From Stenotrophomonas maltophilia (lineage in GTDB: Bacteria > Pseudomonadota > Gammaproteobacteria > Xanthomonadales > Xanthomonadaceae), in assembly GCF_900186865.1 (NCBI RefSeq), contig NZ_LT906480.1, positions 62,001 to 126,000 of the forward strand: a stretch of DNA of 64,000 nucleotides, written 5' to 3'. The position numbers were made by a program, and so were the translations under genes. Positions within the stretch are counted from its first letter, which is position 1, and the number at the start of each line of letters is the position of its first letter. The notes under the pieces were generated by a model. The model did not search any database, had not been told where the DNA came from, and saw only the letters and a list, made by a program, of their open reading frames with translations. Shown here piece after piece: positions 6,387-23,744 of this stretch.

Positions 6387-9022
6387 TGGCGCCGATGTCG
6401 AAACAGAACCCGCTGCCGTTCCCCGGCGAAGAATCCCAGTCGACGCCCGCCGATACGGTGCCGGCGTCCCCCTCGACCGGTACCGGCCCGAACCCGGTAC
6501 CGCCGCCCGCGCACGCGCGTCCGGCCGGCCGACGCCCACTGTGGGCACGGTTGCTGGGCCGCCTGGTCGAGCCGTGGCTGTCGCTGAAGATCGAGCCGGA
6601 AGACCCGGGCCAGTACAACGATGGCCGCCCGGTCATGTACGTGCTGGAAGACTACGGCCTGTCCAACGCGCTGATCCTGGACAAGGCCTGCCGCCAGGCC
6701 GGACTGCCGTCGCCGCTGGTGCCGCTGGCCGGTGACCCGACCGGCCGCAAGCGCGCCTACCTGGCGCTGTCGCGGCGCAGCTCCAGCAATTCGCTGATCC
6801 CCGAGCAGCGCGGTGCCAAGACCCATTCCGACTCGCTGGCCAAGGTCCTGCAGGCACATCGCGTGCGCGATGACCTGGACGTGCACCTGGTGCCGGTGTC
6901 GATCTTCGTCGGCCGCGCGCCGGACAAGCAGAGCGGCTGGTTCGCGGTGCTGTTCTCGGAAAACTGGGCGCTGGTCGGCCGCTTCCGCCGCCTGCTGGCG
7001 GTGCTGCTCAATGGCCGCAGCACCATCGTCCGCTTCGCGCCGCCGATCTCGTTGCGTTCCATCATCGACGAAGGCCTGGAGCCGGAACGCACGGTACGCA
7101 AGCTGCAGCGCGTGCTGCGCACCCATTTCCGCCGCATCCGTGAATCGGTGATCGGCCCCGACCTGTCGACCCGTCGCCTGCTGGTGGACCAGGTGCTGGC
7201 CGCCGAACCGGTGCGCGAAGCGATCGCCGCGCAGGCCAAGCGCGACAATTCGAAGACGGCCGATGCCTGGAAGAAGGCACACGCCTACGCCTGGGAAATC
7301 GCCGCGGACTATTCCAGCCCGGTGGTGCGCTCGGCCAGCTTCATGCTCAGCCACGTGTGGAACCGCATCTATGCGGGCGTGCTGGTGCACCACCTGGACA
7401 AGTTCAAGGCCGCCGCGCCGGGTCACGAAGTGGTCTACGTGCCCAGCCACCGCAGCCACATGGACTACCTGCTGCTGTCCTACCTGCTGTACGACCGTGG
7501 CATCGTGCCGCCGCACATCGTGGCCGGCATCAACCTGAACCTGCCGGTGGTCGGCACCCTGCTGCGCAAGGGCGGTGCGTTCTTCATCCGCCGCTCGATC
7601 CGTGGCAACGCGCTGTACTCGGCCGTGCTCAGTGAGTACGTCGCGCAGCTGGTGGCCGGCGGCTACTCGCTGGAGTACTTCGTCGAAGGCGGCCGCTCGC
7701 GTACCGGCCGACTGCTGCAGCCCAAGGGCGGCATGATCTCGATGACGCTGCGTGCGTTCCTGCGCCAGCCACGCAAGCCGGTGCTGTTCCAGCCCATCTA
7801 CATCGGCTACGAGAAGCTGATGGAAGGCGGCAGCTACCTGGACGAACTGTCCGGCCGGCCGAAGGAAAAGGAATCGATCTGGTCGCTGCTGTGGGGCATC
7901 CCGAAGGTGCTCAAGCAGAACTACGGCCAGGTGGTGGTGAACTTCGGCGAACCGATCGCACTGAACGACGTACTGGCCGAGAAGGCGCCGGAGTGGAAGG
8001 GCGAGGCGGTGTCCGAGGACGAGAAGCCAGCCTGGCTGTCGACCACGGTGGATACGCTGGCCGAGCGCATCCAGGTGCGCATCAACGGCGCTGCCGACGT
8101 CAACCCGATCAACCTGCTGGCGCTGGCGCTGCTGTCCACGCCGAAGCACGCGATGGGCGAGGCCGACCTGATCGCGCAGATCGAGCTGTGCAAGACGCTG
8201 CTGGTCGAGATGCCGTATTCGGACCGGGTGACGGTGACCCCGCACTCGCCGGAGCGGATCATCGCCCACGCCGAGGAAATCAACGTCCTCACCCGCATCA
8301 AGCACCCGCTGGGCGACGTGCTCAGCGTCAGCGGCGATACCGCGGTGCTGCTCAGCTACTTCCGCAACAACGTGCTGCACCTGTTCACCGCCTCGTCGTG
8401 GGTGGCCTGCTGCTTCCAGAACAACCGCCGCATGAGCCGTACCGGCCTGGTCCAGCTGGGCCGCACGGTGTACCCGTTCCTGCAGGCCGAGCTGTTCCTG
8501 CCGTGGAGCGAGGACGAATTCGCACAGCGCATCGACCAGACCATCAACGTGTTCGTGCGTGAGGGCCTGCTGCAGAACGTCAATGACGACGACGGCGGCA
8601 TCCTGGCGCGCAACACCGGGCAGACCGACGAGGTGTTCCGCCTGCGTGCGATCGGCCACTCGCTGCAGCAGGCCTTCGAGCGCTACTACATCGCCATTTC
8701 GGTGCTGGTGAAGAACGGCCCGGGCGTGCTGGGTGCGGCCGAGCTGGAAAGCCTGTGCCAGCAGGCGGCGCAGCGTCTGAGCCTGCTCTATGCACCGGCC
8801 GCGCCGGAGTTCTTCGACCGCACCCTGTTCCGCGGCTTCATCCAGAAGCTGCGCGAACTGCGCCTGGTGTGGCCGGACGAGAACAGCAAGCTGCTGTTCG
8901 ACGAGCGCCTGGATGCCTGGGCCAAGGACGCCAAGTTCATCCTCGGCCGCGAGCTGCGCCACACCATCGAACGGGTCAGCCCGGAAGCAGCGCGCCCGGA
9001 CGAGCCGGCGCCGCAGGATTGA
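6386..9022 (+). CDS. plsB: glycerol-3-phosphate 1-O-acyltransferase PlsB
   Basis: Inner-membrane acyltransferase that makes 1-acyl-G3P, the first step of phospholipid synthesis. 878 residues, slightly longer than E. coli PlsB because of a Pro-rich N-terminus. Acyltransferase blocks in order: HRSHMD (about residue 355), GGAFFIRRS, FVEGGRSRTG (about 432) and LFQPIYIGYEKL. An ATG at 6395 (MSKQNPLPFP) is an equally good start. The gene follows the lipoprotein without a gap and ends 23 bases before two hairpins that separate it from the convergent ydcH-like gene. Confidence 0.96.
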   Translation: MAPMSKQNPLPFPGEESQSTPADTVPASPSTGTGPNPVPPPAHARPAGRRPLWARLLGRLVEPWLSLKIEPEDPGQYNDGRPVMYVLEDYGLSNALILDKACRQAGLPSPLVPLAGDPTGRKRAYLALSRRSSSNSLIPEQRGAKTHSDSLAKVLQAHRVRDDLDVHLVPVSIFVGRAPDKQSGWFAVLFSENWALVGRFRRLLAVLLNGRSTIVRFAPPISLRSIIDEGLEPERTVRKLQRVLRTHFRRIRESVIGPDLSTRRLLVDQVLAAEPVREAIAAQAKRDNSKTADAWKKAHAYAWEIAADYSSPVVRSASFMLSHVWNRIYAGVLVHHLDKFKAAAPGHEVVYVPSHRSHMDYLLLSYLLYDRGIVPPHIVAGINLNLPVVGTLLRKGGAFFIRRSIRGNALYSAVLSEYVAQLVAGGYSLEYFVEGGRSRTGRLLQPKGGMISMTLRAFLRQPRKPVLFQPIYIGYEKLMEGGSYLDELSGRPKEKESIWSLLWGIPKVLKQNYGQVVVNFGEPIALNDVLAEKAPEWKGEAVSEDEKPAWLSTTVDTLAERIQVRINGAADVNPINLLALALLSTPKHAMGEADLIAQIELCKTLLVEMPYSDRVTVTPHSPERIIAHAEEINVLTRIKHPLGDVLSVSGDTAVLLSYFRNNVLHLFTASSWVACCFQNNRRMSRTGLVQLGRTVYPFLQAELFLPWSEDEFAQRIDQTINVFVREGLLQNVNDDDGGILARNTGQTDEVFRLRAIGHSLQQAFERYYIAISVLVKNGPGVLGAAELESLCQQAAQRLSLLYAPAAPEFFDRTLFRGFIQKLRELRLVWPDENSKLLFDERLDAWAKDAKFILGRELRHTIERVSPEAARPDEPAPQD

Positions 9023-9045
9023 AGGCAGCGCCGGGCCATGCGGTG

Positions 9046-9095
9046 GGTGTGGACCTTGGTCCACACCTCCCAGCCGTGCCAACCAGGGTTGGCAC
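9046..9095. repeat. two adjacent hairpins (SMAG-like) between convergent genes
   Basis: GGTGTGGACC-TT-GGTCCACACC (9046-9067, perfect 10-bp stem) is followed by GTGCCAACC/GGTTGGCAC (9076-9095, 9-bp stem). They resemble degenerate SMAG stems without a clear GTAG. Sitting between plsB and the convergent ydcH-like gene, they probably act as a bidirectional transcript end. Confidence 0.65.
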
Positions 9096-9110
9096 CCACC
9101 AGGACGGTCT

Positions 9111-9314
9111 TTAGGCCGGTTCGTCGGGAATCTGCAGGCTTTCCAGCCTGGCAATGCAGTCCTTCAACTGCAGCTTGCGCCGCTTCAGGCGCTTGGCTTC
9201 CAGCTCGTCCTCGCCGTTGGCGGCCATGCGGGTGATCTGTTCATCCAGCAGGCGGTGCTCGGCGCGCAGGGCGGCGAGGCGTTCGACAATCTCGGCGGGG
9301 TCGTAGGTATCCAC
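9111..9314 (-). CDS. YdcH family protein (DUF465)
   Basis: 67-residue charged helical protein. The body (IVERLAALRAEHRLLDEQI, then LEAKRLKRRKLQLKDCIARL) fits the YdcH/DUF465 family, a short antiparallel coiled coil; function unknown, often induced under stress. The most likely start is GTG at 9314 (MDTYDPAEI), since no in-frame ATG lies nearby upstream. It lies head-to-head with ttcA. Confidence 0.8.
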   Translation of the reverse strand: MDTYDPAEIVERLAALRAEHRLLDEQITRMAANGEDELEAKRLKRRKLQLKDCIARLESLQIPDEPA

Positions 9315-9404
9315 GGCTTCGAGGATACACAGCGATGATGACCGCCGGGAGAGGGGAATCCCGACCCCCGGCCGTGGCCGCTCCGAGCCGTTAGAATGGA
9401 GCCC

Positions 9405-10325
9405 ATGAGTGCCGTGATTTCCCTCCCTGATCCCCAGCCGCGCGCCGCCCGCGATCCGCGCGTGGCCGAGCGCGAGCAGCACAAGCTGGCCAAGCGCCTG
9501 CGCCGCCAGGTCGGCGAGGCGATTGCCGACTTCGGCATGATCGAGGCCGGCGACAAGGTGATGGTCTGCCTGTCCGGCGGCAAGGACAGCTACACCCTGC
9601 TGGACGTGCTGCTGCAGCTGCAGAAGAAGGCGCCGGTGCCGTTCGAGCTGGTGGCGGTGAACCTGGACCAGAAGCAGCCGGACTTCCCCGAGCACGTGCT
9701 GCCGGAGTACCTGGCCGGGCTGGGCGTGCCGTACCACATCATCGAGCAGGACACCTATTCGGTGGTCAGCCGGGTCATCCCGGAAGGCAAGACCATGTGT
9801 TCGCTGTGCTCGCGCCTGCGTCGTGGTGCGCTGTACAACTACGCCGAGACCCACGGCTTCACCAAGATCGCGCTGGGCCACCACCGCGACGACATGGTGG
9901 CCACGTTCTTCATGAACCTGTTCCACCACGCCAAGCTGTCGGGCATGCCGCCGAAGCTGCGCAGCGATGACGGCAGGCACGTGGTGATCCGGCCGCTGGC
10001 CTACGTGCGCGAGAGCGACATCGTCGACTACGCGCAGGCACGCCAGTTCCCGATCATTCCCTGCAACCTGTGCGGCAGCCAGGAGAACCTGCAGCGCCGC
10101 CAGGTCGGCCTGATGCTGAGGCAGTGGGAGAAGGACCACCCGGGCCGCATCGAGCAGATCGCGCGCGCCATGGGCGAAGTCCGGCCCTCGCAGCTGGCCG
10201 ACACCACCCTGTTCGACTTCATGGCGCTGGGCCGTCGCGACGACGCGCCGCTGCCTGACGCGCATGCCTGGCTGGCCGGTTCCCCGGCCGACGCCGACGC
10301 AGATCCCGAGACGCCCACCGTTTAA
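9405..10325 (+). CDS. ttcA: tRNA 2-thiocytidine(32) synthetase TtcA
   Basis: Adenylates and thiolates cytidine 32 of certain tRNAs using an Fe-S cluster. [15 protein letters not shown] is the PP-loop ATP site. [10 protein letters not shown] and [12 protein letters not shown] supply the two CxxC pairs used by Ttc[19 protein letters not shown] is also typical. The ATG at 9405 is preferred over the one at 9396 because the GGAG lying between them is a ribosome site for it. ~306 residues, normal length. Confidence 0.95.
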   Translation: MSAVISLPDPQPRAARDPRVAEREQHKLAKRLRRQVGEAIADFGMIEAGDKVMVCLSGGKDSYTLLDVLLQLQKKAPVPFELVAVNLDQKQPDFPEHVLPEYLAGLGVPYHIIEQDTYSVVSRVIPEGKTMCSLCSRLRRGALYNYAETHGFTKIALGHHRDDMVATFFMNLFHHAKLSGMPPKLRSDDGRHVVIRPLAYVRESDIVDYAQARQFPIIPCNLCGSQENLQRRQVGLMLRQWEKDHPGRIEQIARAMGEVRPSQLADTTLFDFMALGRRDDAPLPDAHAWLAGSPADADADPETPTV

Positions 10326-10361
10326 GGTCGGTCGCCCTTCCTCTTTGCCATCCGGAATTCC

Positions 10362-11267
10362 ATGTTCTTTCGCAACCTGACGTTCTTCCGTTTCCCGACC
10401 ACCACCGATTTTTCCGAAGTCGACACGCTGCTGCCGCACGCCCTGCTGAAGCCGGTCGGCGCACTGGAAATGAATTCGCGCGGCTTCATCTCGCCGTTCG
10501 GCCGCGAGGAGAAGGAACTGCTCTCCCACCGCATCGCCGAACACCTGTGGCTGACCGTGGGCGGCGAGGACAAGATCCTGCCGGCGGCGGTGGTCAACGA
10601 CCTGCTCGAGCGCAAGCTGGAGGAGATCGAGGAGAAGGAAGGCCGCAGCCCGGGTGGCCGCGAACGCAAGCGGATGAAGGACGACCTGCTGCATGAACTG
10701 CTGCCGCGCGCCTTCGTGAAGTCCTCGCGCAACGACGCCTTCATCGACCTGCAGCACGGTTACGTGGCGGTGGATACCTCCAGCCGCAAGACCGGCGAGT
10801 ACTTCATGTCCGACATCCGCGGCCTGCTCGGCAGCTTCCCGGCGATGCCGCTGAACGCCGAAGTCGCGCCGCGTTCGATCCTGACCGGCTGGATCGCCGG
10901 CGAGCCGCTGCCGACCGGGCTGAGCCTGGGCGAAGAGTGCGAGATGAAGGACCCGGTGGAAGGCGGCGCGGTGGTCAAGTGCCAGCACCAGGAACTGCGC
11001 TGCGATGAGATCGACAAGCACCTGGATGCCGGCAAGCAGGTGACCAAGCTGGCGCTGATCTTCGAGGACAACCTGTCCTTCGTCATCGGCGACGACCTGA
11101 TCGTGCGCAAGCTGAAGTTCCTCGACGGTGCCCTGGACCAGCTGGAGCATGCCGACGAAGACGGCCGCCGCGCCGAGTTCGACGCCCGCTTCGCCCTGCA
11201 GAGCGCCGAGATCCGCCGTCTGTTCCTGTTGCTGGAAGAAGCCTTCAAGCTCAGCAAGGCTGACTGA
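10362..11267 (+). CDS. rdgC: recombination-associated protein RdgC
   Basis: DNA-binding ring protein that limits RecA action and sits on the nucleoid. 301 residues, full length. The N-terminus MFFRNLTFFRFPTT and GALEMNSRGFISPFGREE are diagnostic, as are RKTGEYFMSDIRGLLGSFP and MTxW-type LTGWIAGEPLP. It follows ttcA by 36 bases on the same strand. Confidence 0.96.
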   Translation: MFFRNLTFFRFPTTTDFSEVDTLLPHALLKPVGALEMNSRGFISPFGREEKELLSHRIAEHLWLTVGGEDKILPAAVVNDLLERKLEEIEEKEGRSPGGRERKRMKDDLLHELLPRAFVKSSRNDAFIDLQHGYVAVDTSSRKTGEYFMSDIRGLLGSFPAMPLNAEVAPRSILTGWIAGEPLPTGLSLGEECEMKDPVEGGAVVKCQHQELRCDEIDKHLDAGKQVTKLALIFEDNLSFVIGDDLIVRKLKFLDGALDQLEHADEDGRRAEFDARFALQSAEIRRLFLLLEEAFKLSKAD

Positions 11268-11326
11268 ACAGGCAGCCCGACGGCCGCCGGTCATCCGGCG
11301 GCCCGAAGCGGCGCTATGCTGGGCGC

Positions 11327-12106
11327 ATGAGCCGTCTGCTGCGCCGCCTGATCAGCCCGACCCCGCCCGCCACCGTACAGCGCGACACCGTTCGCCTGCG
11401 CCTGGAGGATGCCGAGATCGAGGTACTGCGCGTGCGCGATCCGCGTGCGCGCCGCATCAAGCTGAGCGTGGACGAACGCGGCGCGCGCCTGACCCTGCCG
11501 CCGCGCGCAAGCCTGGTGATGGGCGAACGCTTCCTGGAACAGCACCGCGACTGGCTGGCACTGCAGCTGCGCCAGTACCAGGGCCAGGGCCTGCCGGCAC
11601 CGCTGCAGCCCGGCGAAGACGGCGTGCTGCCCCTGCGCGGCGAACTGTTGCCGCTGCGCTGGCAGGAAGGCCGCTACGCGCGCCTGGAGATCGACGCGCA
11701 TGGTGCCTGCGTGCAGTGGCCGACACGTGGTGGTGACGCCACCCTGCGCCGCCTGCTGCGCGAGTTCTACGAAGCACAGACCCGCGCCGACGTCGGCCGC
11801 TGGCTGCCGAAGTACCTGCCCACGCTGCCGCGCGCACCCAGTCGCCTGCGATTGAAGGTGATGTCCTCGCAATGGGGCTCGCTCGCCCCCGATGGCAGCA
11901 TGGCACTGGACCTGGCGCTGGTACTGGGCCGCCCTGAGGCGTTCGAGTACGTGCTGGTGCACGAGCTCTGCCACCTGATCCAGCCCAACCACTCGCCCGC
12001 GTTCTGGCACGAAGTGGAACAACGCTTCCCCGCCTGGCGCGAACAGCGCGATTACTTCCAGCTGGAAGGCCGCCGACTGAAGGCGATGCTGCGGCAACTG
12101 CTGTAG
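11327..12106 (+). CDS. YgjP/SprT-like zinc metallopeptidase (DUF45)
   Basis: 259-residue predicted zinc-dependent peptidase of the YgjP/M48-like DUF45 family. YVLVHELCHLIQPNHSPAFW gives the HExxH zinc motif with a downstream HSPAFW His ligand, and MSSQWGSLAPDGS is the family's conserved strand before it. The N-terminal half has the usual basic beta-rich region (DPRARRIKLSVDERG). The substrate is unknown. The last codons form half of a perfect palindrome (see 12094-12127). Confidence 0.88.
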   Translation: MSRLLRRLISPTPPATVQRDTVRLRLEDAEIEVLRVRDPRARRIKLSVDERGARLTLPPRASLVMGERFLEQHRDWLALQLRQYQGQGLPAPLQPGEDGVLPLRGELLPLRWQEGRYARLEIDAHGACVQWPTRGGDATLRRLLREFYEAQTRADVGRWLPKYLPTLPRAPSRLRLKVMSSQWGSLAPDGSMALDLALVLGRPEAFEYVLVHELCHLIQPNHSPAFWHEVEQRFPAWREQRDYFQLEGRRLKAMLRQLL

Positions 12107-12127
12107 CGCCAGCGCTACAGCAGTTGC
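12094..12127. repeat. perfect 16-bp palindrome across a stop codon
   Basis: GCAACTGCTGTAGCGC (12094-12109), a CA centre, then GCGCTACAGCAGTTGC (12112-12127). The left arm encodes the last residues and the stop of the YgjP-like protein. There is no T-run, so it is not a classic terminator, but the transcript would fold into a very stable 3' hairpin. Confidence 0.85.
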
Positions 12128-12304
12128 CCACGCATTCTTCCTCTACCCCCGCCTTCGGCGCGCCCCTTCAACAGAAGGGGCTTTCCTCCAGAGAGTGGGC
12201 CGGGCAGTCGGGCAGGCTCGACGCTGCACAGGGTCTGCACAGAGGATGAGCATTCCCCGCCCTGGCAACGTGCCATGGAGCGCGCGCAGCGCGCGACCCG
12301 CGCC

Positions 12305-12596
12305 TGCTCTTCTTTTCTTTCTTCCGTGGTGGGCACACCGGAATCTGTCCGTGGCCGGGCGGGGTGGGTTGCGCAGGGGCGTGAGCCGCATGGATGCGGC
12401 GACCGAGCTTACAGGGGTGAAGGCGCTTTGCTTGCGAAGCACTGCTTCGCAAGCGCCTGAACGCACAGCCGCCAGCGGCTGGGCCGGGCCCCGGAGGGGT
12501 ACTTGCAGCGACCCCTGCGCAATCCACCCCGCCCGGCCAAGCACGGCTTTGCCTTCGGATACCACCCACCACGAGGGGCTCAGCCGTTGGCCGAAA
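12305..12596 (+). repeat. structured intergenic repeat element, copy B (with extra hairpins)
   Basis: The 493-base gap between 12107 and 12599 has no credible gene. Outer arms 12353-12379 and 12512-12538 pair over 27 bp with a single G/T wobble. The inner stem is GCCGCAT-GG-ATGCGGC (12385-12400), followed by GACCGAGCTTACA. Between inner stem and right arm are extra hairpins (12422-12457; AGCCGC/GCGGCT near 12467-12480) that copies A, C and D lack. GTACTTGCAGCG before the right arm is shared with copy D. A pyrimidine tract and CCGTGG upstream, and CCACGAGGGGCT downstream, are shared with copy A. Confidence 0.8.
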
Positions 12597-12599
12597 TCC

Positions 12600-13466
12600 T
12601 CACCTCGCCCGCAACGCCGCCGCCGCCGCCCAGCGCGCCGCCACCCGCGGCGCCGTAATGCACACCGCCTGGTCGGTCACCGTCGTCACCGCGCGCTCCA
12701 GCAGCTGGATATCCGCCTCATGCTGGCGCGCCACGTGCGGATCCTCGAAGAAGATCGCGCGCTGGCAGCGCCCTTCCAGTACCCGGTCGGCAATCTGCGC
12801 ATCGCCGCCCATAGGGCCGCTCTGGTAGCGCGTCACCCAGGGCGTATCGCTGGGCCAGCCACGGCTCCACGCCAGCTCGTTCAAGCGCTGGCCGGTGGTT
12901 CCGGTTGCCACCCGCTCACCGAACCGCGCCAGCACATCGAAGTGCTCATCGGCGAAGGCCAGCATCGCCGGCTTCATCGCGTCGTGCGCGATCAGCGCCA
13001 GCGTCTGTCCTTCGAACGCATGCAGGTCGTCGGCGCCAGCATCGGCAGCCAGTCCGGCATGGATGCGTTCCACCTCGATCCAGTCGCGCGCGGTGGCCAC
13101 GGTGGAAATGAAAGGCTTGCCGTGGATCACGCACTGCCGCTTCAGCGCCGTGGCTTCCGGAAACACCGAGGATGGATCGACCGGATCGATCAGGTAGACC
13201 GCGCCATCCAGTGTCCGATCCGGCCCCATGCCAACCACCTCGGCCACCAGCTTCATCAAGCCACCCTCGCGACCGTAGGGGTAGCGATGCAGGCCCGCGT
13301 ATCCGGTCAGGAAGCTCTGACGCTGTATCGCGTCATGGGTGCGGCCGACCGCGTGCAGCGACACGCCCAGCTCGCGCAGGCCGGGTTCGCTGGCGCGCAG
13401 CCAGCGGAACAGGGCGGCGCGCGCGTCGTGGTGATGGAGACGGTTGGCAGCCAGGCCGATGCGCAT
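12600..13466 (-). CDS. methylglyoxal synthase, double-domain form
   Basis: Predicted to convert dihydroxyacetone phosphate to methylglyoxal plus phosphate. The C-terminal half has the full MgsA signature: LIAHDAMKPAML (HDxxK), ATGTTG, SGPMGGDAQIADRV and AIFFEDPHVARQHEADIQLL. The N-terminal half looks like a second, degenerate copy of the same fold: GLAANRLHHHDAR, GREGGLMKLVAEV, and AVYLIDPVDPSSVFPEATALKR followed by FISTVATARDW. It lacks GTTG. At 288 residues the protein is nearly twice E. coli MgsA. The ATG at 13466 is the first sensible start. Confidence 0.82.
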   Translation of the reverse strand: MRIGLAANRLHHHDARAALFRWLRASEPGLRELGVSLHAVGRTHDAIQRQSFLTGYAGLHRYPYGREGGLMKLVAEVVGMGPDRTLDGAVYLIDPVDPSSVFPEATALKRQCVIHGKPFISTVATARDWIEVERIHAGLAADAGADDLHAFEGQTLALIAHDAMKPAMLAFADEHFDVLARFGERVATGTTGQRLNELAWSRGWPSDTPWVTRYQSGPMGGDAQIADRVLEGRCQRAIFFEDPHVARQHEADIQLLERAVTTVTDQAVCITAPRVAARWAAAAALRAR

Positions 13467-13624
13467 CGAATGCTCCGCAGATACGGGTGAAAGCGGCAGT
13501 GTATGTCGCCATTCACCTATCTTGGTGTTTTTACAACTTTCTTCATTGCGCCTCGTCCACGCGCCGCTAGCGTAAGAGGCAGCGGTACCGCTGTGCGGCC
13601 GTTCATTCCGCCCGCCAGAAGAGG

Positions 13625-22013
<8,389 letters not shown>

Positions 22014-22153
22014 CTCTACCTCGATGCGTATAGGGTTGGCGGCGACACTCGTCCCCGCTCATTCCCTGGAGCGCATCGTGAGGCCACCGGATGCCCCGAC
22101 TAGATCACAGGTTGCTGCAACGCCGCAATACACGGTTGCAGGTGCAACGGAAC

Positions 22154-22177
22154 GCGCCGGCAACCCAGTGCCGGCGC
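22154..22177. repeat. hairpin downstream of I78 gene
   Basis: GCGCCGGCA (22154-22162) and TGCCGGCGC (22169-22177) form a perfect 9-bp stem 10 bases beyond the stop of the minus-strand I78 gene. It could be a degenerate SMAG unit or transcript end; no T-run. Confidence 0.5.
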
Positions 22178-22187
22178 GGGGCGGGAC

Positions 22188-22577
22188 TCAGCCGCAACGC
22201 ACGCCGCTGACGGCGCCCTTGTCGTCCACTTCGATGTTCAGGCGGTCGCCGAGGAACTCCATCGTGGCCACATCGTTGGGCTTGAGCACGCGCACCTGGC
22301 TGGCACCTGCATCTTCCTGTGCCTGCTTGCCGAGGGCATCGGTGTAGGCCTGGCCGACCAGGCTCTGTACCTGGCTGGCATCGCAGGTGCCGACCGGCGG
22401 AGCCTCGGTGGCCTTGCCGGCGTCGTCGGCCGACGCCTTGGCTGCTTCGGCGGCCTGATGGGCGTGGGCGGTGGCCGAATCCTGTTCATCCAGCGCCGGT
22501 GCCTGGCAGGCGGTCAGGGCCAGCACGGCCGGCAGCAACAGGGCGGAGAGCGAACGGGCGCGAATCGGGAACGACAT
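22188..22577 (-). CDS. I78-family peptidase inhibitor-like lipoprotein (copy 1)
   Basis: 129-residue lipoprotein (lipobox LALTAC, Cys ~24) with an Ala-rich spacer and a C-terminal I78 domain: a Cys near GTCDASQ, LVGQAY, DAGASQVRVLKPNDVATMEF, DRLNIEVDDKGAVSGVRCG. The I78 family is named for Aspergillus elastase inhibitor; the two conserved Cys form a disulfide. Of two adjacent ATGs, the one at 22577 is better spaced from GGAG. Two relatives occur in this window (23722-24030 and 31414-31728). Confidence 0.85.
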   Translation of the reverse strand: MSFPIRARSLSALLLPAVLALTACQAPALDEQDSATAHAHQAAEAAKASADDAGKATEAPPVGTCDASQVQSLVGQAYTDALGKQAQEDAGASQVRVLKPNDVATMEFLGDRLNIEVDDKGAVSGVRCG

Positions 22578-22688
22578 CATGACTCCGGAAGGGGTTGTGA
22601 AGACCCGAGCATAGCGGCGAACCGGCCCTCACGTGTTTGTCTTGTGTTATCGACAGGGTCGCGGCATGGCGACGGCGACACTGGAGAC

Positions 22689-23744
22689 ATGCCAACTCCC
22701 TCCACCCCCGAACGACAGGCAGCGCGCGCGGCCGGCCTGCGCTATGTCGACGACACCCAGCCGGGCATCAGCCGGCGCCGCGCCGGCAAGGGCTTCAGCT
22801 ACCGCGATGCTGATGGCCACGCGATACGCGACGCCACCACCCTGCAACGCATCTGCGCACTGGCGATCCCACCGGCCTACACCGCGGTGTGGATCTGCGC
22901 CCATGCCAACGGCCACCTGCAGGCCACCGGTCGTGATGCGCGCGGTCGCAAGCAGTACCGTTACCACCCCGATTGGGCCAGGGAGCGCGATGCCGGCAAG
23001 TTCGACCGCATCATCGCCTTTGGCGAGGCGTTGCCTACGCTGCGGCGGCGGCTGTCGCGGGATCTCAAGCGCCCCGGTTTCCCGAAGGAGAAGGTGCTGG
23101 CCATGGTGGTCGCGCTGTTGGCGGACACGCTGGTGCGGGTCGGCAATGAGACCTATGCGCAGCAGAACCGTTCGTTTGGACTGACCACACTGCGAAACCG
23201 GCATCTGGAGCTGCTGCGCGGTGGCCGCGTGCGCATGCGCTTCCGTGGCAAGTCCGGGCAGCTGCAGGAGGTCACCGTGGGCGACCGCAGGCTGGGGCTG
23301 CTGGTGCGGCGCCTGCAGCAGCTGCCGGGGCAGGCGCTGTTCCAGTACCGCGATGACGACGGTGCGCTGCAGCCGGTCGACTCCGGCGCGGTGAACGACT
23401 ACCTGCGCGAGGTGATGGGCGAGGACTTCACTGCCAAGGATTTCCGCACCTGGGGCGGGACGGTTGCGGCGGTGCAGGCGTTTGCCGCCACCGAACTGCC
23501 GGAACCGGCCAGCCAGCGCGCGCTGGCGCAGGCGCAGCGCGCGGTGGTGTGCGAAGTGGCGTCGCTGTTGGGCAATACCCCGGCGGTGTGCCGCAAGGCC
23601 TATATCGACCCCTGCGTGTTCGCCGGCTGGGAGCGCGGCGAACTGGCCACGCTGGCCGGCCTGCGTGGGCCGCGCCAGTGGGAACAGGCGACCCTGCGCG
23701 TGCTGCGCAGGGCGCGCCGGCTCAGCCGCAGTAGATCGCGGTGA
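22689..23744 (+). CDS. type IB DNA topoisomerase (poxvirus-like)
   Basis: Relaxes supercoils by a 3'-phosphotyrosine intermediate. 351 residues, usual for bacterial TopIB. QYRYHPDWARERDAGKFDRI and RVGNETYAQQNRSFGLTTL are family blocks. FRGKSGQLQEVTV and DFRTWGGTVAA supply active-site Lys/Arg regions. The catalytic Tyr is probably in VCRKAYIDPCV, in the C-terminal part. The start is ATG 22689 with GGAG upstream. The 3' end overlaps the convergent I78 gene by 23 bases. Confidence 0.93.
   Translation: MPTPSTPERQAARAAGLRYVDDTQPGISRRRAGKGFSYRDADGHAIRDATTLQRICALAIPPAYTAVWICAHANGHLQATGRDARGRKQYRYHPDWARERDAGKFDRIIAFGEALPTLRRRLSRDLKRPGFPKEKVLAMVVALLADTLVRVGNETYAQQNRSFGLTTLRNRHLELLRGGRVRMRFRGKSGQLQEVTVGDRRLGLLVRRLQQLPGQALFQYRDDDGALQPVDSGAVNDYLREVMGEDFTAKDFRTWGGTVAAVQAFAATELPEPASQRALAQAQRAVVCEVASLLGNTPAVCRKAYIDPCVFAGWERGELATLAGLRGPRQWEQATLRVLRRARRLSRSRSR

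Noticed and set aside
6188..9154. Very long open frame (988 codons) antisense to plsB
   Set aside because: High-GC third positions leave the antisense frame open; its residues are biased to His, Gln, Val and Arg with no domain, while plsB has all family motifs.
12195..13490. 431-codon open frame through copy B and antisense to the methylglyoxal synthase gene
   Set aside because: Half of it is repeat sequence and the other half mirrors a gene with full MgsA motifs.
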